Positions 1-8,138 of a stretch of DNA of 24,831 nucleotides are shown here, one piece after another. The translations under genes and the position numbers were made by a program. The notes beneath the pieces are model-generated. The model did no database searches, was not told the origin of the DNA, and saw only the letters and a list, made by a program, of their open reading frames with translations. Source of the DNA: a virus; IMG/VR virus record IMGVR_UViG_3300010883_000435, positions 1 to 24,831 of that record; one strand, written 5' to 3'. Within the stretch, counting starts at the first letter, position 1; each line of letters begins with the position of its first letter.

Positions 1-3000
1 GGGAGCATCATAAAGCCGGTTACCGGTCCCGGCCCAGTTTCCTATCGTCCCGTCGTTAAACACCCCCGGTGATCTCTCGGTGCCCTTTGCATCTAATATA
101 AATACTGAATTCAATCTCTGTAATTTAATATGAGTCCATTGCTCGTCTTCCATTCCACCGGTCGCGCCACTCCATTGCATCCATGAGTTGCCGCGGCAAA
201 ATAACTGGATGATTGGTCCGTATCTCACCAAAGCCCAATTCCCATTCCCGACACCGGCGGTGGACCCGGGGCCGCTATCGATGGCACCACCCCAACCGCC
301 TTGAATATTATTACTAATAATACTTTGATACTGGTGAAAGGGATGCAAGTTTCCGTTCCGGCCTTTCGAATCCCATGGATCCGGCCAGTCACCACGCGTG
401 TGCAGTCGTCTTACAGCTGGTCGAATTGAACACTGTATAGAAAAGTCACCTACACCAAAATTAAAATCACTGCTAATATTTGTTGTGAGGTAATTTTCTG
501 GGCCAGAGACGACAGATCCATGCCAGCCACCGCGGGAGCTTTGTTCTACCGGTGGGAAGTATAGAGAACTTCCTATACTATATGGGGATTCGGTTGTATC
601 AATCTCTACACCATTTGACGGGTATGCCACCCCTTGACTGTCGATGGAACCATCACCATGGACATTGATTATAGTATGGTCACTTCCGGAATAGTCTAAG
701 ATGTCATCGGTTGCTAGTGCAGGACCTTGGAGATGTAATACAGTATCTACACACTGTGGTTCCCATGGTGGTACAGTTGGTGATGGTGTAGGTGTTTGTG
801 AGCCTGTTGGTGTTGGTGTAGGTGTTTGTGTAGGAGTCGCAGTTGCAGTGTGAGATGGTGTCGGTGTTGCAGAAGGTGTAGCTGACCCGGTTGGAGTTGC
901 AGATGGTGTCGGTGAGCTAGATGGTGTAGGTGTTGGAGTAAGCGTTGCAGTGTGAGATGGTGAAGGAGTTGGTGTCATAGTACATCCTAAAACATCACAT
1001 GCCACCGTTGGAGTTGGTGATGGAGTTGGTGTATATGGAGGTGAACATGATTGACTTTTGAAGAGACCTAATCCATTTCTCAAGCTAGTTTCTAGCATAA
1101 GATCTATTATACCAGCCTGTTCAGTCCATGTATCATACGAACTGGTTGTTTCTTTTAACGTATAGTATTTATCGCTCAATAATTCGTCAGTACTGTTCCA
1201 ATCAATCATGCCTTCCAGTTGATCGAAAGAAGATAATGGATATGCACTATTAGGAACATACTCATAAAACTCGTAGTATTTATCAAATGTTTCATTACTA
1301 GGCCATTCTAAGCCCCATCCCCAAGATTTCTCGTACCCGGAAATCGCATACGTAGACGAACCCAGTACCATAGGTACTATCTTAAAATATCGGTCTTGAA
1401 AGAACTCATTAACTACAATTGGAACACCAGCAGTAACCATATATGTATCTGTCGATAATTTAGTTTCAGTCCGGTTTCGGCCGTGTCGGACTGTATCTGT
1501 AAGTCCGTCTGGGATTCCCTTTTTATCAAAATCAGTATCACCGGTGTTCCGGCAACCGAACAATTTCCGGTGACTAATTGACAGCAAATCTACTAATCTC
1601 CGGATTCCACCAGGGAATGAATAATTATAGTTCTGTAACTCTAATTGAACACCTTCAGCTAAACTGTATAACGCTTTAACATTACATGTATCAACATCAA
1701 CATTATTATGAGCGAAGTTGGCGATCTTTTCATATATAATTTTACCGGGAACTGTTGGTAAATCTCTGTCATCTCCGAATATTTCATATAAAAACTCATC
1801 AACCAATTTTTCCTTTGATGCTATATTTTCCTGTAAAACATATGACTTTAAAGTTCCACCGAAATCATAATCTTCATTTATTTTTAATGCATTGAGGCCG
1901 CTACATGAATGTACATTAAATGGTTCACTCACTCCGGAGATCACACCGGCTTCTGTACTCATTATACCTACTAATACAACATTACTACGGGTTCCGTTAG
2001 TAAATGTTACAACACCTGGGTAACTCCCCGGGGCATTTATAGCGGTCAATGATACATTATCTGTGAAATCTGCAATGAAAGGTGTAGCACCCCAAAAAGG
2101 ACTAGAAAGAGAAAAATATACAGTATTTGGTTCATAAACCTCCGGAGCTTCAAATGAGGATAGTGGCTGACCTTTTAACTGTACGGAAGCCCGACCCTTA
2201 CCTGGGTAGTCTTTAATTATATTACCATTATTATCTGCTACAGAAATGTAAAAAGGGATATCAGTATGTTCAAATTTTATTTTTGATATATCAAATACAT
2301 TTTCTTGTGCTATACCGTTAGATGTAAATACTAATTTACTCGGCGTATTATATGTGACTCCCATCGGTAGATATGCATAATTAACTTGTATAGAATTTAA
2401 TTCCGGTTTTGTAACTATAGATTCATTAATATCATAATTTACATAATACCGTTTATCTGGCCACTGACTAGTATCGAAACTAGCGTACAGCCCTACAGCT
2501 GTTAAACTACTAGTGTCGTCTGTATAATAGACTGGAGCAGATCCAATAGCACCGATAAGAACCGCGTTGGGAGCTGACGGTAGACAACGAATAAATGATT
2601 CACTGTATGTATTTTGAGGATTTCCGGAATGTGAAGGGTCTGTAGTATCAACTAATTCAGAAGCAAATCGCAAATACTGTGGCCCTCTTGCCGATGTCCC
2701 TGTTACAGTATCCCAAGTTGTATCTGAAATAATATTATCGATAGGATTTAAACCGTCACGATCACTAGTGAATCGCCACGTCTTTTGAAACTGCGCATAC
2801 TTATTTTTTTCGTATGTATGTGTTTTTAATGGTATTGATAGACTATTTATTGCATATAAATTTAATTCAAATCCACCGGCAGCCGAAATAGCACTATACG
2901 ACTGCCAGCTATTATTGGTATTAATCCAAAGCTTTTCTGGTCTAGGTCTCGTATACCGTGGGTTATGATTAGTACCTGCTTTAATTGTTGCAGAACGCAG

Positions 3001-3435
3001 CTGAAATGGTGTATCTGCCGGCGATTCAACCCACATAACTGAATCATTAAAATAATTATATGCGGACACTGTTATAACACTTGTGGATTTTATAACTACA
3101 CCATCGCTCCGGACGATTGAAAGTCCTATTCTATATATACCAGGCCATTTATAGTAGTGAGATACCTCATGGCCTCTTTTTTTAGTACCGTCGCCTAAAT
3201 CCCATATAATATTAGTATTAGACAGCTCACATAATACATCAACCGAACTAGTATCAAGCGCATCCATTACCCCTATGGTATTAGCCTTTATTACAATAGG
3301 ATTAGTAGGTATAGTATATCGCCATATTTCTTCTCCAGAAAATATTGTTTTCCATGTACCCATTAAATCCTTGAGCTCAAGAGTAGGGTCTACCATTGAA
3401 TCTAAAGGAGGTGGGCAGTGAGTTTCTAGTGCCAT
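1..3435 (-). CDS. Giant baseplate/adhesin-like protein (PKD, Pro-Thr linker, lectin-like domain), 3' end outside window
   Basis: Reading from the ATG at 3435 gives 1145 codons with no stop, so the gene leaves the window at its C-terminal end. The start overlaps the gp6-like stop (TAATG), indicating translational coupling. A PKD-type Ig fold lies at about residues 45-125, with WDLGDGT at 78-84, HYY at 93-95 and PGIY at 98-101. The middle (about 126-790) is unrecognised and includes a helical stretch GGIRRLVDLLSISHRKLFG. A low-complexity Pro/Thr/Ser linker spans about 798-892, bracketed by Cys797 and Cys895. After it comes a Trp/Gly-rich beta region resembling a LamG/concanavalin-like lectin fold. 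In T4 the gene after gp6 is gp7, a large wedge protein, so it occupies the gp7 slot, but I see no clear gp7 sequence match. Inferred role: peripheral baseplate protein carrying a glycan-binding head. The coding frame is certain; the function is moderate. Confidence 0.85.
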   Translation of the reverse strand, partial: MALETHCPPPLDSMVDPTLELKDLMGTWKTIFSGEEIWRYTIPTNPIVIKANTIGVMDALDTSSVDVLCELSNTNIIWDLGDGTKKRGHEVSHYYKWPGIYRIGLSIVRSDGVVIKSTSVITVSAYNYFNDSVMWVESPADTPFQLRSATIKAGTNHNPRYTRPRPEKLWINTNNSWQSYSAISAAGGFELNLYAINSLSIPLKTHTYEKNKYAQFQKTWRFTSDRDGLNPIDNIISDTTWDTVTGTSARGPQYLRFASELVDTTDPSHSGNPQNTYSESFIRCLPSAPNAVLIGAIGSAPVYYTDDTSSLTAVGLYASFDTSQWPDKRYYVNYDINESIVTKPELNSIQVNYAYLPMGVTYNTPSKLVFTSNGIAQENVFDISKIKFEHTDIPFYISVADNNGNIIKDYPGKGRASVQLKGQPLSSFEAPEVYEPNTVYFSLSSPFWGATPFIADFTDNVSLTAINAPGSYPGVVTFTNGTRSNVVLVGIMSTEAGVISGVSEPFNVHSCSGLNALKINEDYDFGGTLKSYVLQENIASKEKLVDEFLYEIFGDDRDLPTVPGKIIYEKIANFAHNNVDVDTCNVKALYSLAEGVQLELQNYNYSFPGGIRRLVDLLSISHRKLFGCRNTGDTDFDKKGIPDGLTDTVRHGRNRTETKLSTDTYMVTAGVPIVVNEFFQDRYFKIVPMVLGSSTYAISGYEKSWGWGLEWPSNETFDKYYEFYEYVPNSAYPLSSFDQLEGMIDWNSTDELLSDKYYTLKETTSSYDTWTEQAGIIDLMLETSLRNGLGLFKSQSCSPPYTPTPSPTPTVACDVLGCTMTPTPSPSHTATLTPTPTPSSSPTPSATPTGSATPSATPTPSHTATATPTQTPTPTPTGSQTPTPSPTVPPWEPQCVDTVLHLQGPALATDDILDYSGSDHTIINVHGDGSIDSQGVAYPSNGVEIDTTESPYSIGSSLYFPPVEQSSRGGWHGSVVSGPENYLTTNISSDFNFGVGDFSIQCSIRPAVRRLHTRGDWPDPWDSKGRNGNLHPFHQYQSIISNNIQGGWGGAIDSGPGSTAGVGNGNWALVRYGPIIQLFCRGNSWMQWSGATGGMEDEQWTHIKLQRLNSVFILDAKGTERSPGVFNDGTIGNWAGTGNRLYDAP
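760..1050 (-). repeat. Low-complexity Pro-Thr-Ser linker repeat
   Basis: Within the giant protein, roughly 95 codons are almost all Pro, Thr, Ser and Ala, in units such as TPTPSPTPT and SATPTPSHTATATPT. On the plus strand this reads as repeated ggtgttggtgtagg-like units. It probably forms an extended, flexible stalk between the body and the lectin-like domain. Repeats of this kind are prone to length change by slippage. Confidence 0.85.
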
Positions 3436-5243
3436 TATTCGGAAATAACTGTTATTTTAGAAGCAAGGCATGCTTCATCATGTAAATATGGAAATTTATA
3501 GTAAGGTAACTGTATATTTTGTGAAATTATATTAATATCACCTTTCTCGTATACTGGATTCCATAATAGTAACGTTATTCCTGAAACTTTGACCGAAGTA
3601 TTATCTGTTCTGGTCATATATATGTCTTTAACGCCAGTTATCTGTATTAAGTCACTATATATTGAATTCATATCGATTAATTGGCCTAAAGTTGCAGCAC
3701 TTCCGAAATATTTTTTTATAATTGATATAGCTTCTGACTTTATAAGATCAGAATCACGTTGCCCTAGTCGGTCTTTAACTATTACCATTCTTGATTTTGA
3801 TAACGTATTGACCGATACAGTTTCTCCTGGAATTTGAGTAGCTATATCTAGTGCCATATAAACTGGGTCAATAATTATAGGTTCACTATTTAATGTTTTT
3901 AGTTTTTCTAAAGTAACACTGATGATATTCTTCTGTGCAGGTGATAGGAAGTTGACCAGGACTGAACCGGTTGTTTTTACTTGAAACATAGGAACAGCAT
4001 ATACATACACATTATTAAAATTAGTAGATGATGAAAAATTAACTTGATTGTACAATACTCTTGATTCTAGGTTTGGTTTACTGAGCTTTAAATCATCAAA
4101 AACATATTTTAAGTGACCATTAATGTAATCGTTATTATTAACAACTGAAACATCTAGAAGGATATTTCCGAACGTTTTACTAATATATGTCTTATAATCT
4201 TTAGCTGTAACTAGGCGATTCTGCGCGGAGAAAAACGCCGGAGCATTTTGCTTAATTTCTTCTACGGTCTCTTCTAGTGAAAATAATGTAGAGCCGGCAT
4301 TATTATTAAACAATAAACCACTTATTTTATCATATGATAAATATGAAACCCCGGCTGATTTGACATCTGTTAATATTTCGTTTAGTTGTGGAGATGTATA
4401 TAACGTCATTAGATTGGTCTTTAAAATATTTGCACCAATTTCGCCCTTCTTGCCATCACTCTTAAGATAATATATCGCGATGGTATCACCAACATTCAGC
4501 TTTTTACCTGTAATATCATTACCAAATCTAATTTCGTGTCGACCATTTTCATTTAATCTTTTTTCATATACTAATGATGTTGGAAGTTCTAAGAATAAAG
4601 AATCGGTTTGCATATACTGTGACCAAGTACCGGTTTCTGCGTCTTTAACATATACATCAAGATTAAACGAATCTACTAGTACTGAGCTATCTACTCCTAT
4701 AGTTATAAGTTCAAATGCCTCACCAGTGGATACCTGTATTGGATATTCCTCATATGACCCTTGATATAAAAGGTGATCATTACCAATACTCAGAATACTC
4801 TCAGATGTAGAAGTCGTCTTAGTGAACGATATATCTGTATTAATACAATATTTTATTCCACCGATATTAATGAAACTATATCTAGGCACAGTATATGTTC
4901 CTCGTCCTAGTATATCTGATACATTAACATCGAATGTTAATGTCGGTGTACGTAACCCAGTAGGGTTATAATTTAACAATTTAACTATTCTATTGATATT
5001 TTCATTAAGCTGTGCTTCTGTAAACATACTCTCACTAGAAGTGCGGTTTAAATAAAATAGTAATACATGATAACTATATGCGACTATATCAATAATTGAA
5101 GATAAATTACTACCTTCAAATACTTGATCAGTGAATACATTTTTATCGGTTAGCCGCTCTACAATTAAGTCACGCAAACTGGTCGCGTCAAAAGCAGCAT
5201 AACTAGTTGCTGGTAAATTAAACTCTGTGAATTCTTCGCTCAT
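3435..5243 (-). CDS. 6: Baseplate wedge protein, gp6-like
   Basis: The 602-residue product resembles T4 gp6 (660 residues), which joins gp25 and gp53 in the baseplate wedge and forms the inner ring whose opening triggers sheath contraction. The N-terminal half includes SIIDIVAYSYHVLLFYLNRT (about residues 50-70), typical of the gp6/gpJ wedge family. The segment around FFSAQNRLVTAKDYKTYISKTFGNI matches the conserved part after which the family continues into a beta-rich C-terminal region. It starts inside the gp25 stop (ATGA overlap), and its own stop overlaps the next start. The gp25-gp6 order is conserved in contractile tails and supports the call. No lesion is seen. Confidence 0.85.
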   Translation of the reverse strand: MSEEFTEFNLPATSYAAFDATSLRDLIVERLTDKNVFTDQVFEGSNLSSIIDIVAYSYHVLLFYLNRTSSESMFTEAQLNENINRIVKLLNYNPTGLRTPTLTFDVNVSDILGRGTYTVPRYSFINIGGIKYCINTDISFTKTTSTSESILSIGNDHLLYQGSYEEYPIQVSTGEAFELITIGVDSSVLVDSFNLDVYVKDAETGTWSQYMQTDSLFLELPTSLVYEKRLNENGRHEIRFGNDITGKKLNVGDTIAIYYLKSDGKKGEIGANILKTNLMTLYTSPQLNEILTDVKSAGVSYLSYDKISGLLFNNNAGSTLFSLEETVEEIKQNAPAFFSAQNRLVTAKDYKTYISKTFGNILLDVSVVNNNDYINGHLKYVFDDLKLSKPNLESRVLYNQVNFSSSTNFNNVYVYAVPMFQVKTTGSVLVNFLSPAQKNIISVTLEKLKTLNSEPIIIDPVYMALDIATQIPGETVSVNTLSKSRMVIVKDRLGQRDSDLIKSEAISIIKKYFGSAATLGQLIDMNSIYSDLIQITGVKDIYMTRTDNTSVKVSGITLLLWNPVYEKGDINIISQNIQLPYYKFPYLHDEACLASKITVISE

Positions 5244-5713
5244 AAGAAACTGAAACCTGGTTGTTGTAATATCCCGTCAAATCTAACGGTAGAATTACTT
5301 AATTGGGGGATCCGTAAAATCAAAGTGATTTCGTACTGTTCATGATCAAAATTAACATTAACATTAACATTAACAATTGAAACTCTAGGTTCATAAATCT
5401 TAATCCCACTTACTATCATGTCTCCTATTTGTTCAGCGGTATCATGGTCCAGTGGCCAAAACAAAAATTGACTGATACTAAGACCATAATTAGGTGATAA
5501 TAGCTTTTGACCAGGGAAAGTTGTAAATAAATTGATTAGAGAGTTTTTAATTGCTGCCTCATCTAAGCTATCCATTATATCCTTAGATGTTGCTCCACGA
5601 AATAAACTATCTGTGAGGATGTCATCCTGTTCGAAATCTAGCTTCACATCTTTATATAAGTATTCTAAATCTCCTGATCCAGCATCTAAATTTGTTAATT
5701 TTATGGTCGCCAT
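5240..5713 (-). CDS. 25: Baseplate wedge protein, gp25-like (GPW/gp25 family)
   Basis: The 157-residue protein has the GPW/gp25 signature: LINLFTTFPGQKLLSPNYGL, then SQFLFWPLD, a helix, and IKIYEPRVSIVNVNVNVNF leading to paired C-terminal strands. T4 gp25 (132 residues) binds gp6 and gp53 at the wedge core and seeds sheath polymerisation. This copy has about 25 extra residues, mostly N-terminal. A run of four ATTAAC units (plus strand 5351-5374) encodes the alternating VNVNVNVN strand. The ATG at 5713 is preceded by the TAAGTATTTATA element rather than a clear Shine-Dalgarno site, and it diverges from the plus-strand gene at 5749. Confidence 0.88.
   Translation of the reverse strand: MATIKLTNLDAGSGDLEYLYKDVKLDFEQDDILTDSLFRGATSKDIMDSLDEAAIKNSLINLFTTFPGQKLLSPNYGLSISQFLFWPLDHDTAEQIGDMIVSGIKIYEPRVSIVNVNVNVNFDHEQYEITLILRIPQLSNSTVRFDGILQQPGFSFL
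5351..5374. repeat. Hexanucleotide repeat (ATTAAC)x4
   Basis: Four tandem ATTAAC units lie within the gp25-like gene and encode the alternating Val-Asn stretch of a predicted beta strand. Two-residue units are added or lost in frame if the copy number changes. Confidence 0.8.
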
Positions 5714-5715
5714 AC

Positions 5716-5723
5716 TATAAATA
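5716..5723 (+). promoter_or_regulatory. T4-type late promoter motif TATAAATA for the plus-strand genes
   Basis: An exact TATAAATA octamer lies 25 nt before the plus-strand ATG at 5749. Transcription from a T4-type late promoter would begin about 6 nt past the octamer and leave a short leader carrying GGAG (5733-5736), 12 nt before the start. The consensus is known from T4; its use in this phage is inferred. Confidence 0.5.
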
Positions 5724-5746
5724 CTTATACACGGAGTAAGTATTTA
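5718..5746. promoter_or_regulatory. Inverted repeat in the divergent intergenic region, GGAG in the loop
   Basis: TAAATACTTA (5718-5727) and TAAGTATTTA (5737-5746) are perfect 10-base complements around a 9-nt spacer that holds the only SD-like GGAG before the plus-strand gene. The arms are also the start-proximal elements of the two divergent genes. The element could act as a hairpin in mRNA or as a two-fold protein site in DNA. Confidence 0.6.
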
Positions 5747-5748
5747 AA

Positions 5749-6339
5749 ATGATAGAAAAGAAATTTGATAAATTGTTCGAAAGTAACTTCCAAACCTTAC
5801 AAGGGGGAGGATTATTATCAGGGGACGTCGTTAATTTTATTGATGATATATTAAACCATGATTGGGTGAAGAAACAGCAACCTAATTTAATTGATAAAAT
5901 CAAAGAAATGATGGATTCTGATAATAATATTAGAGTTGGGTCAGTTAAAGGTGAACGACCGGCAGTCTCGGGTAGTATACAACAAGATCAGCAAGTTGGG
6001 GAATTTTACTGTGATATTGTAAGTGAATATGCGCCCGGGCTTTGGTCTAGCTTCGTAACTGTACCAATGGAGCTACTTCAACATGTCGATCTAGGTAATA
6101 ATTTAGCTCCGGTACCTGACAGCCAGAAAAAAGACGACGCAGTACATGTGAAGCCCGTCGAGGATGATCATATGAAAGGTGACGATGAAACCTGTCCTAT
6201 ATACGGTACAAAAAGTGATGAAGGTGATAAGGCACTAGTAAATACAGACATTAAAATCGCCAAAGGTAAGCCTACTACAGATAACTTTAAAACAAAAGTA
6301 TATCTAGAAGCATTACAATCTAAAATACTGAAATTATAA
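5749..6339 (+). CDS. Unrecognised 196-residue protein, probable virion component
   Basis: I do not recognise this family. The soluble, acidic protein begins with MIEKKFDKLFESNFQTLQGG, has a predicted helix-rich first third (to about residue 62), a middle region with GEFYCDIVSEYAPGLWSSF, and a charged, probably disordered segment (about residues 125-175) rich in Asp, Lys and Glu. There are no membrane segments or signal peptide. It is the first gene of a two-gene plus-strand unit with a late-type promoter motif upstream, which suggests late expression with the structural genes. The next gene starts 5 nt after its stop. Its position between a DNA-metabolism block and the baseplate genes does not settle its role. 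Confidence 0.75.
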   Translation: MIEKKFDKLFESNFQTLQGGGLLSGDVVNFIDDILNHDWVKKQQPNLIDKIKEMMDSDNNIRVGSVKGERPAVSGSIQQDQQVGEFYCDIVSEYAPGLWSSFVTVPMELLQHVDLGNNLAPVPDSQKKDDAVHVKPVEDDHMKGDDETCPIYGTKSDEGDKALVNTDIKIAKGKPTTDNFKTKVYLEALQSKILKL

Positions 6340-6344
6340 GTACC

Positions 6345-7229
6345 ATGACCGGTCTTGGAACTATATTTAGTGTAGATAAGACCCTACTTGAAGGAGCGTA
6401 TCTAACAATACTTGAAAGAGGTCGCGACAAGATTATGTACGTTGATGCTGAAGGTAATGACAGAGAAGGTTATCGATCTATGGACCGCCCAGCAACTCCA
6501 GGGAATTTGATCATCGAAGATCCAGAAACTCAGAAAAAAGCAGAAATCCACCCGGATCAGATTTCAACTACATCAGTAAGAGGCCGGCAACCTGGAACTA
6601 CATCTGAAATGCCGGTGGTAAATCCATATGGAACCGGGGAAGAAGCACCGGTGGCAACAGACTTCCCACCTCCGCGGGATACACCAGTTGAACCAGAACC
6701 AGAAGCTGAACCAGAACCAGAACCAGAAGCTGAACCCGTAGCTGTAGCTGGACCAACAACATTTAAACCAGGTGATAAAATTACGTGGCAAGATGAAGCT
6801 GGTAATACACTTACTGGAACAGTTGACACTGACTCGATTTATCCAGCTAGCCCTATTGGACCTCAAACTAGAATGCAAATAGTCCCGGATACAGGTGGTG
6901 AAGTTGTACAATTATCACCAGATGCCGTTTCACTATCAGGTCCACCTGCCCCGGAAGCCACCGCGGCTCCTGAAGCTGCACCGGCTCCTGAAGCTGTACC
7001 GGAAGCGGTTCCGGAAATTAAATCCGCACCGGTTCCAGGAACGACTTTAGGTCAGTACCCTCAAACTGAACAAGAATGTAAGGAAACTGGCGGGTATTGG
7101 ACTGATGGAAAATGCCAACCAAGATCAGCTCCTGCAGGATTTGGAGGATCTAACCCAGTCTATGCAGAAAACCGGAAAACTCTCACAGAATCATCGTCTC
7201 CATATAGATTTAACACTTCTCTATTTTGA
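6345..7229 (+). CDS. Unrecognised 294-residue protein with two similar small beta domains and an acidic Pro/Glu linker
   Basis: The protein is modular. Residues 29-76 (KIMYVDAEGNDREGY ... IHPDQIS) and 145-196 (KITWQDEAGNTLTG ... LSPDAVS) align with each other in pattern and look like two copies of a small SH3/KOW-like barrel. Between them is a PEPEAEPEPEPEAEP tract (about 115-131). After the second copy a Pro/Ala/Glu tract (about 200-230) leads to a C-terminal CKETGGYWTDGKC element (245-257) and an Asn/Ser-rich tail ending YRFNTSLF. Function is unknown. The layout resembles a tethered binding protein or virion decoration. The gene follows the 196-residue gene by 5 nt and overlaps the convergent gp44-like gene by 9 nt. 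Confidence 0.75.
   Translation: MTGLGTIFSVDKTLLEGAYLTILERGRDKIMYVDAEGNDREGYRSMDRPATPGNLIIEDPETQKKAEIHPDQISTTSVRGRQPGTTSEMPVVNPYGTGEEAPVATDFPPPRDTPVEPEPEAEPEPEPEAEPVAVAGPTTFKPGDKITWQDEAGNTLTGTVDTDSIYPASPIGPQTRMQIVPDTGGEVVQLSPDAVSLSGPPAPEATAAPEAAPAPEAVPEAVPEIKSAPVPGTTLGQYPQTEQECKETGGYWTDGKCQPRSAPAGFGGSNPVYAENRKTLTESSSPYRFNTSLF
6690..6734 (+). repeat. Acidic Pro-Glu linker repeat
   Basis: GAACCA-type units, interrupted by GAAGCT, encode the PEPEAEPEPEPEAEP stretch of the 294-residue protein. Such rigid, negatively charged linkers separate folded domains. Confidence 0.75.
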
Positions 7230-8138
7230 GAGCGCGATTAAACAGCTATAAAAATTAATCTCTGGGTCTAACACAAAAGCCATTCTATATAAGTGCTCAG
7301 CTATTATTAATAGATGTTCTCTCTTAGTGTTATCGTCAATTTTAACGTCATGTACATAGTCGAATAATGATCGTAACAATTCCGTATAATCATTGCCAAA
7401 TTGACTCTCATTTTCAATAACAATCTTACGTAACTTAAGTACTAGGCCTTTTTGTATGAGCTGATATAATTTTTCTACAAACTTCTTGTTAATACCGGAC
7501 TGTTTTATATTAATCTCACCGTCAATTACACACTTTTGTAATTCGTTGATAGTTTTTCGTAAATCTGGATATAAACTCTTACAAAAATCTACTAATTTAT
7601 CATTATCTTCATAATTAACACTTTCTGCATCTAAAACATACTTACATCTCTCTATATACAAATCTTCCGGGGGGATTAAGTCTAAAAACTGACATCTACT
7701 CTGTAATGCTGGAATTACCTTATGTTTATAATTAGCAGTTAGTACAAAGCGCACATATTCACTATACTCTTCCATAGTATTACGTAGCGCTCGTTGAGCA
7801 TCTAGTGTCAATCCGTCGACTTCATCTAAAATAATGACCTTTATACTACCGTCGAAACTTTTTACCTTACTAAAATTGGTAACTTTCGTTCTTATAGTGT
7901 CTATACCATTTTCGTCACTAGCATTTATATATAAATACTGACAACCTAGAACAGATTTAACCAAAATCTTCGCTAGAGAGGTTTTTCCTATACCAGCCGG
8001 TCCGACGAATAAGAGATTTGGTATTTCTTTATCATTATTAAACTTATTAACGATGCGCTTATTGTGAGAGTCTAGAACAATCTCATCTAACGTACTAGGT
8101 CGGTACTTCTCGACCCATAGTGAATCAAATTTACTCAT
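7221..8138 (-). CDS. 44: Sliding-clamp loader ATPase, gp44/RFC small-subunit type
   Basis: This 305-residue AAA+ protein matches the T4 gp44 (319 residues) and RFC small-subunit family. These use ATP to open the sliding clamp and load it on primer-template DNA. Visible motifs are WVEKYRPSTLDEIV at the N-terminus (family signature), Walker A GPAGIGKTS (about residues 47-55), Walker B VIILDEVDG, sensor 1 FVLTANY and the SRC arginine-finger motif in QSRCQFLDLIPPED. The C-terminal third is the helical collar domain. The start overlaps the dUTPase stop (ATGA) and the gene ends in TAG. No gp62-type small subunit or gp45 clamp is visible in this window, so partners must lie elsewhere or be replaced. 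Confidence 0.92.
   Translation of the reverse strand: MSKFDSLWVEKYRPSTLDEIVLDSHNKRIVNKFNNDKEIPNLLFVGPAGIGKTSLAKILVKSVLGCQYLYINASDENGIDTIRTKVTNFSKVKSFDGSIKVIILDEVDGLTLDAQRALRNTMEEYSEYVRFVLTANYKHKVIPALQSRCQFLDLIPPEDLYIERCKYVLDAESVNYEDNDKLVDFCKSLYPDLRKTINELQKCVIDGEINIKQSGINKKFVEKLYQLIQKGLVLKLRKIVIENESQFGNDYTELLRSLFDYVHDVKIDDNTKREHLLIIAEHLYRMAFVLDPEINFYSCLIALSK

Noticed and set aside
760-1050. A repeat-dense stretch that could be mistaken for a CRISPR array or tandem regulatory repeats.
   Set aside because: Repeat units are short, irregular and without spacers, and they translate in frame as a Pro-Thr-Ser linker.
2862-3047. A 61-codon minus-strand frame inside the giant gene.
   Set aside because: It lies in an alternative frame of the 1145-codon open gene, with no start signal or overlap logic.
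6557-6911. Two minus-strand open frames opposite the 294-residue gene, one with Gly-Ser repeats and one rich in Trp and Phe.
   Set aside because: They are shadows of the Pro-Glu repeat on the plus strand; their repeats are the reverse reading of the same DNA.
7194-7223. Possible amber readthrough of the gp44-like gene, which also ends in TAG.
   Set aside because: The frame closes after only about nine more codons, and the protein is already near the normal family length.
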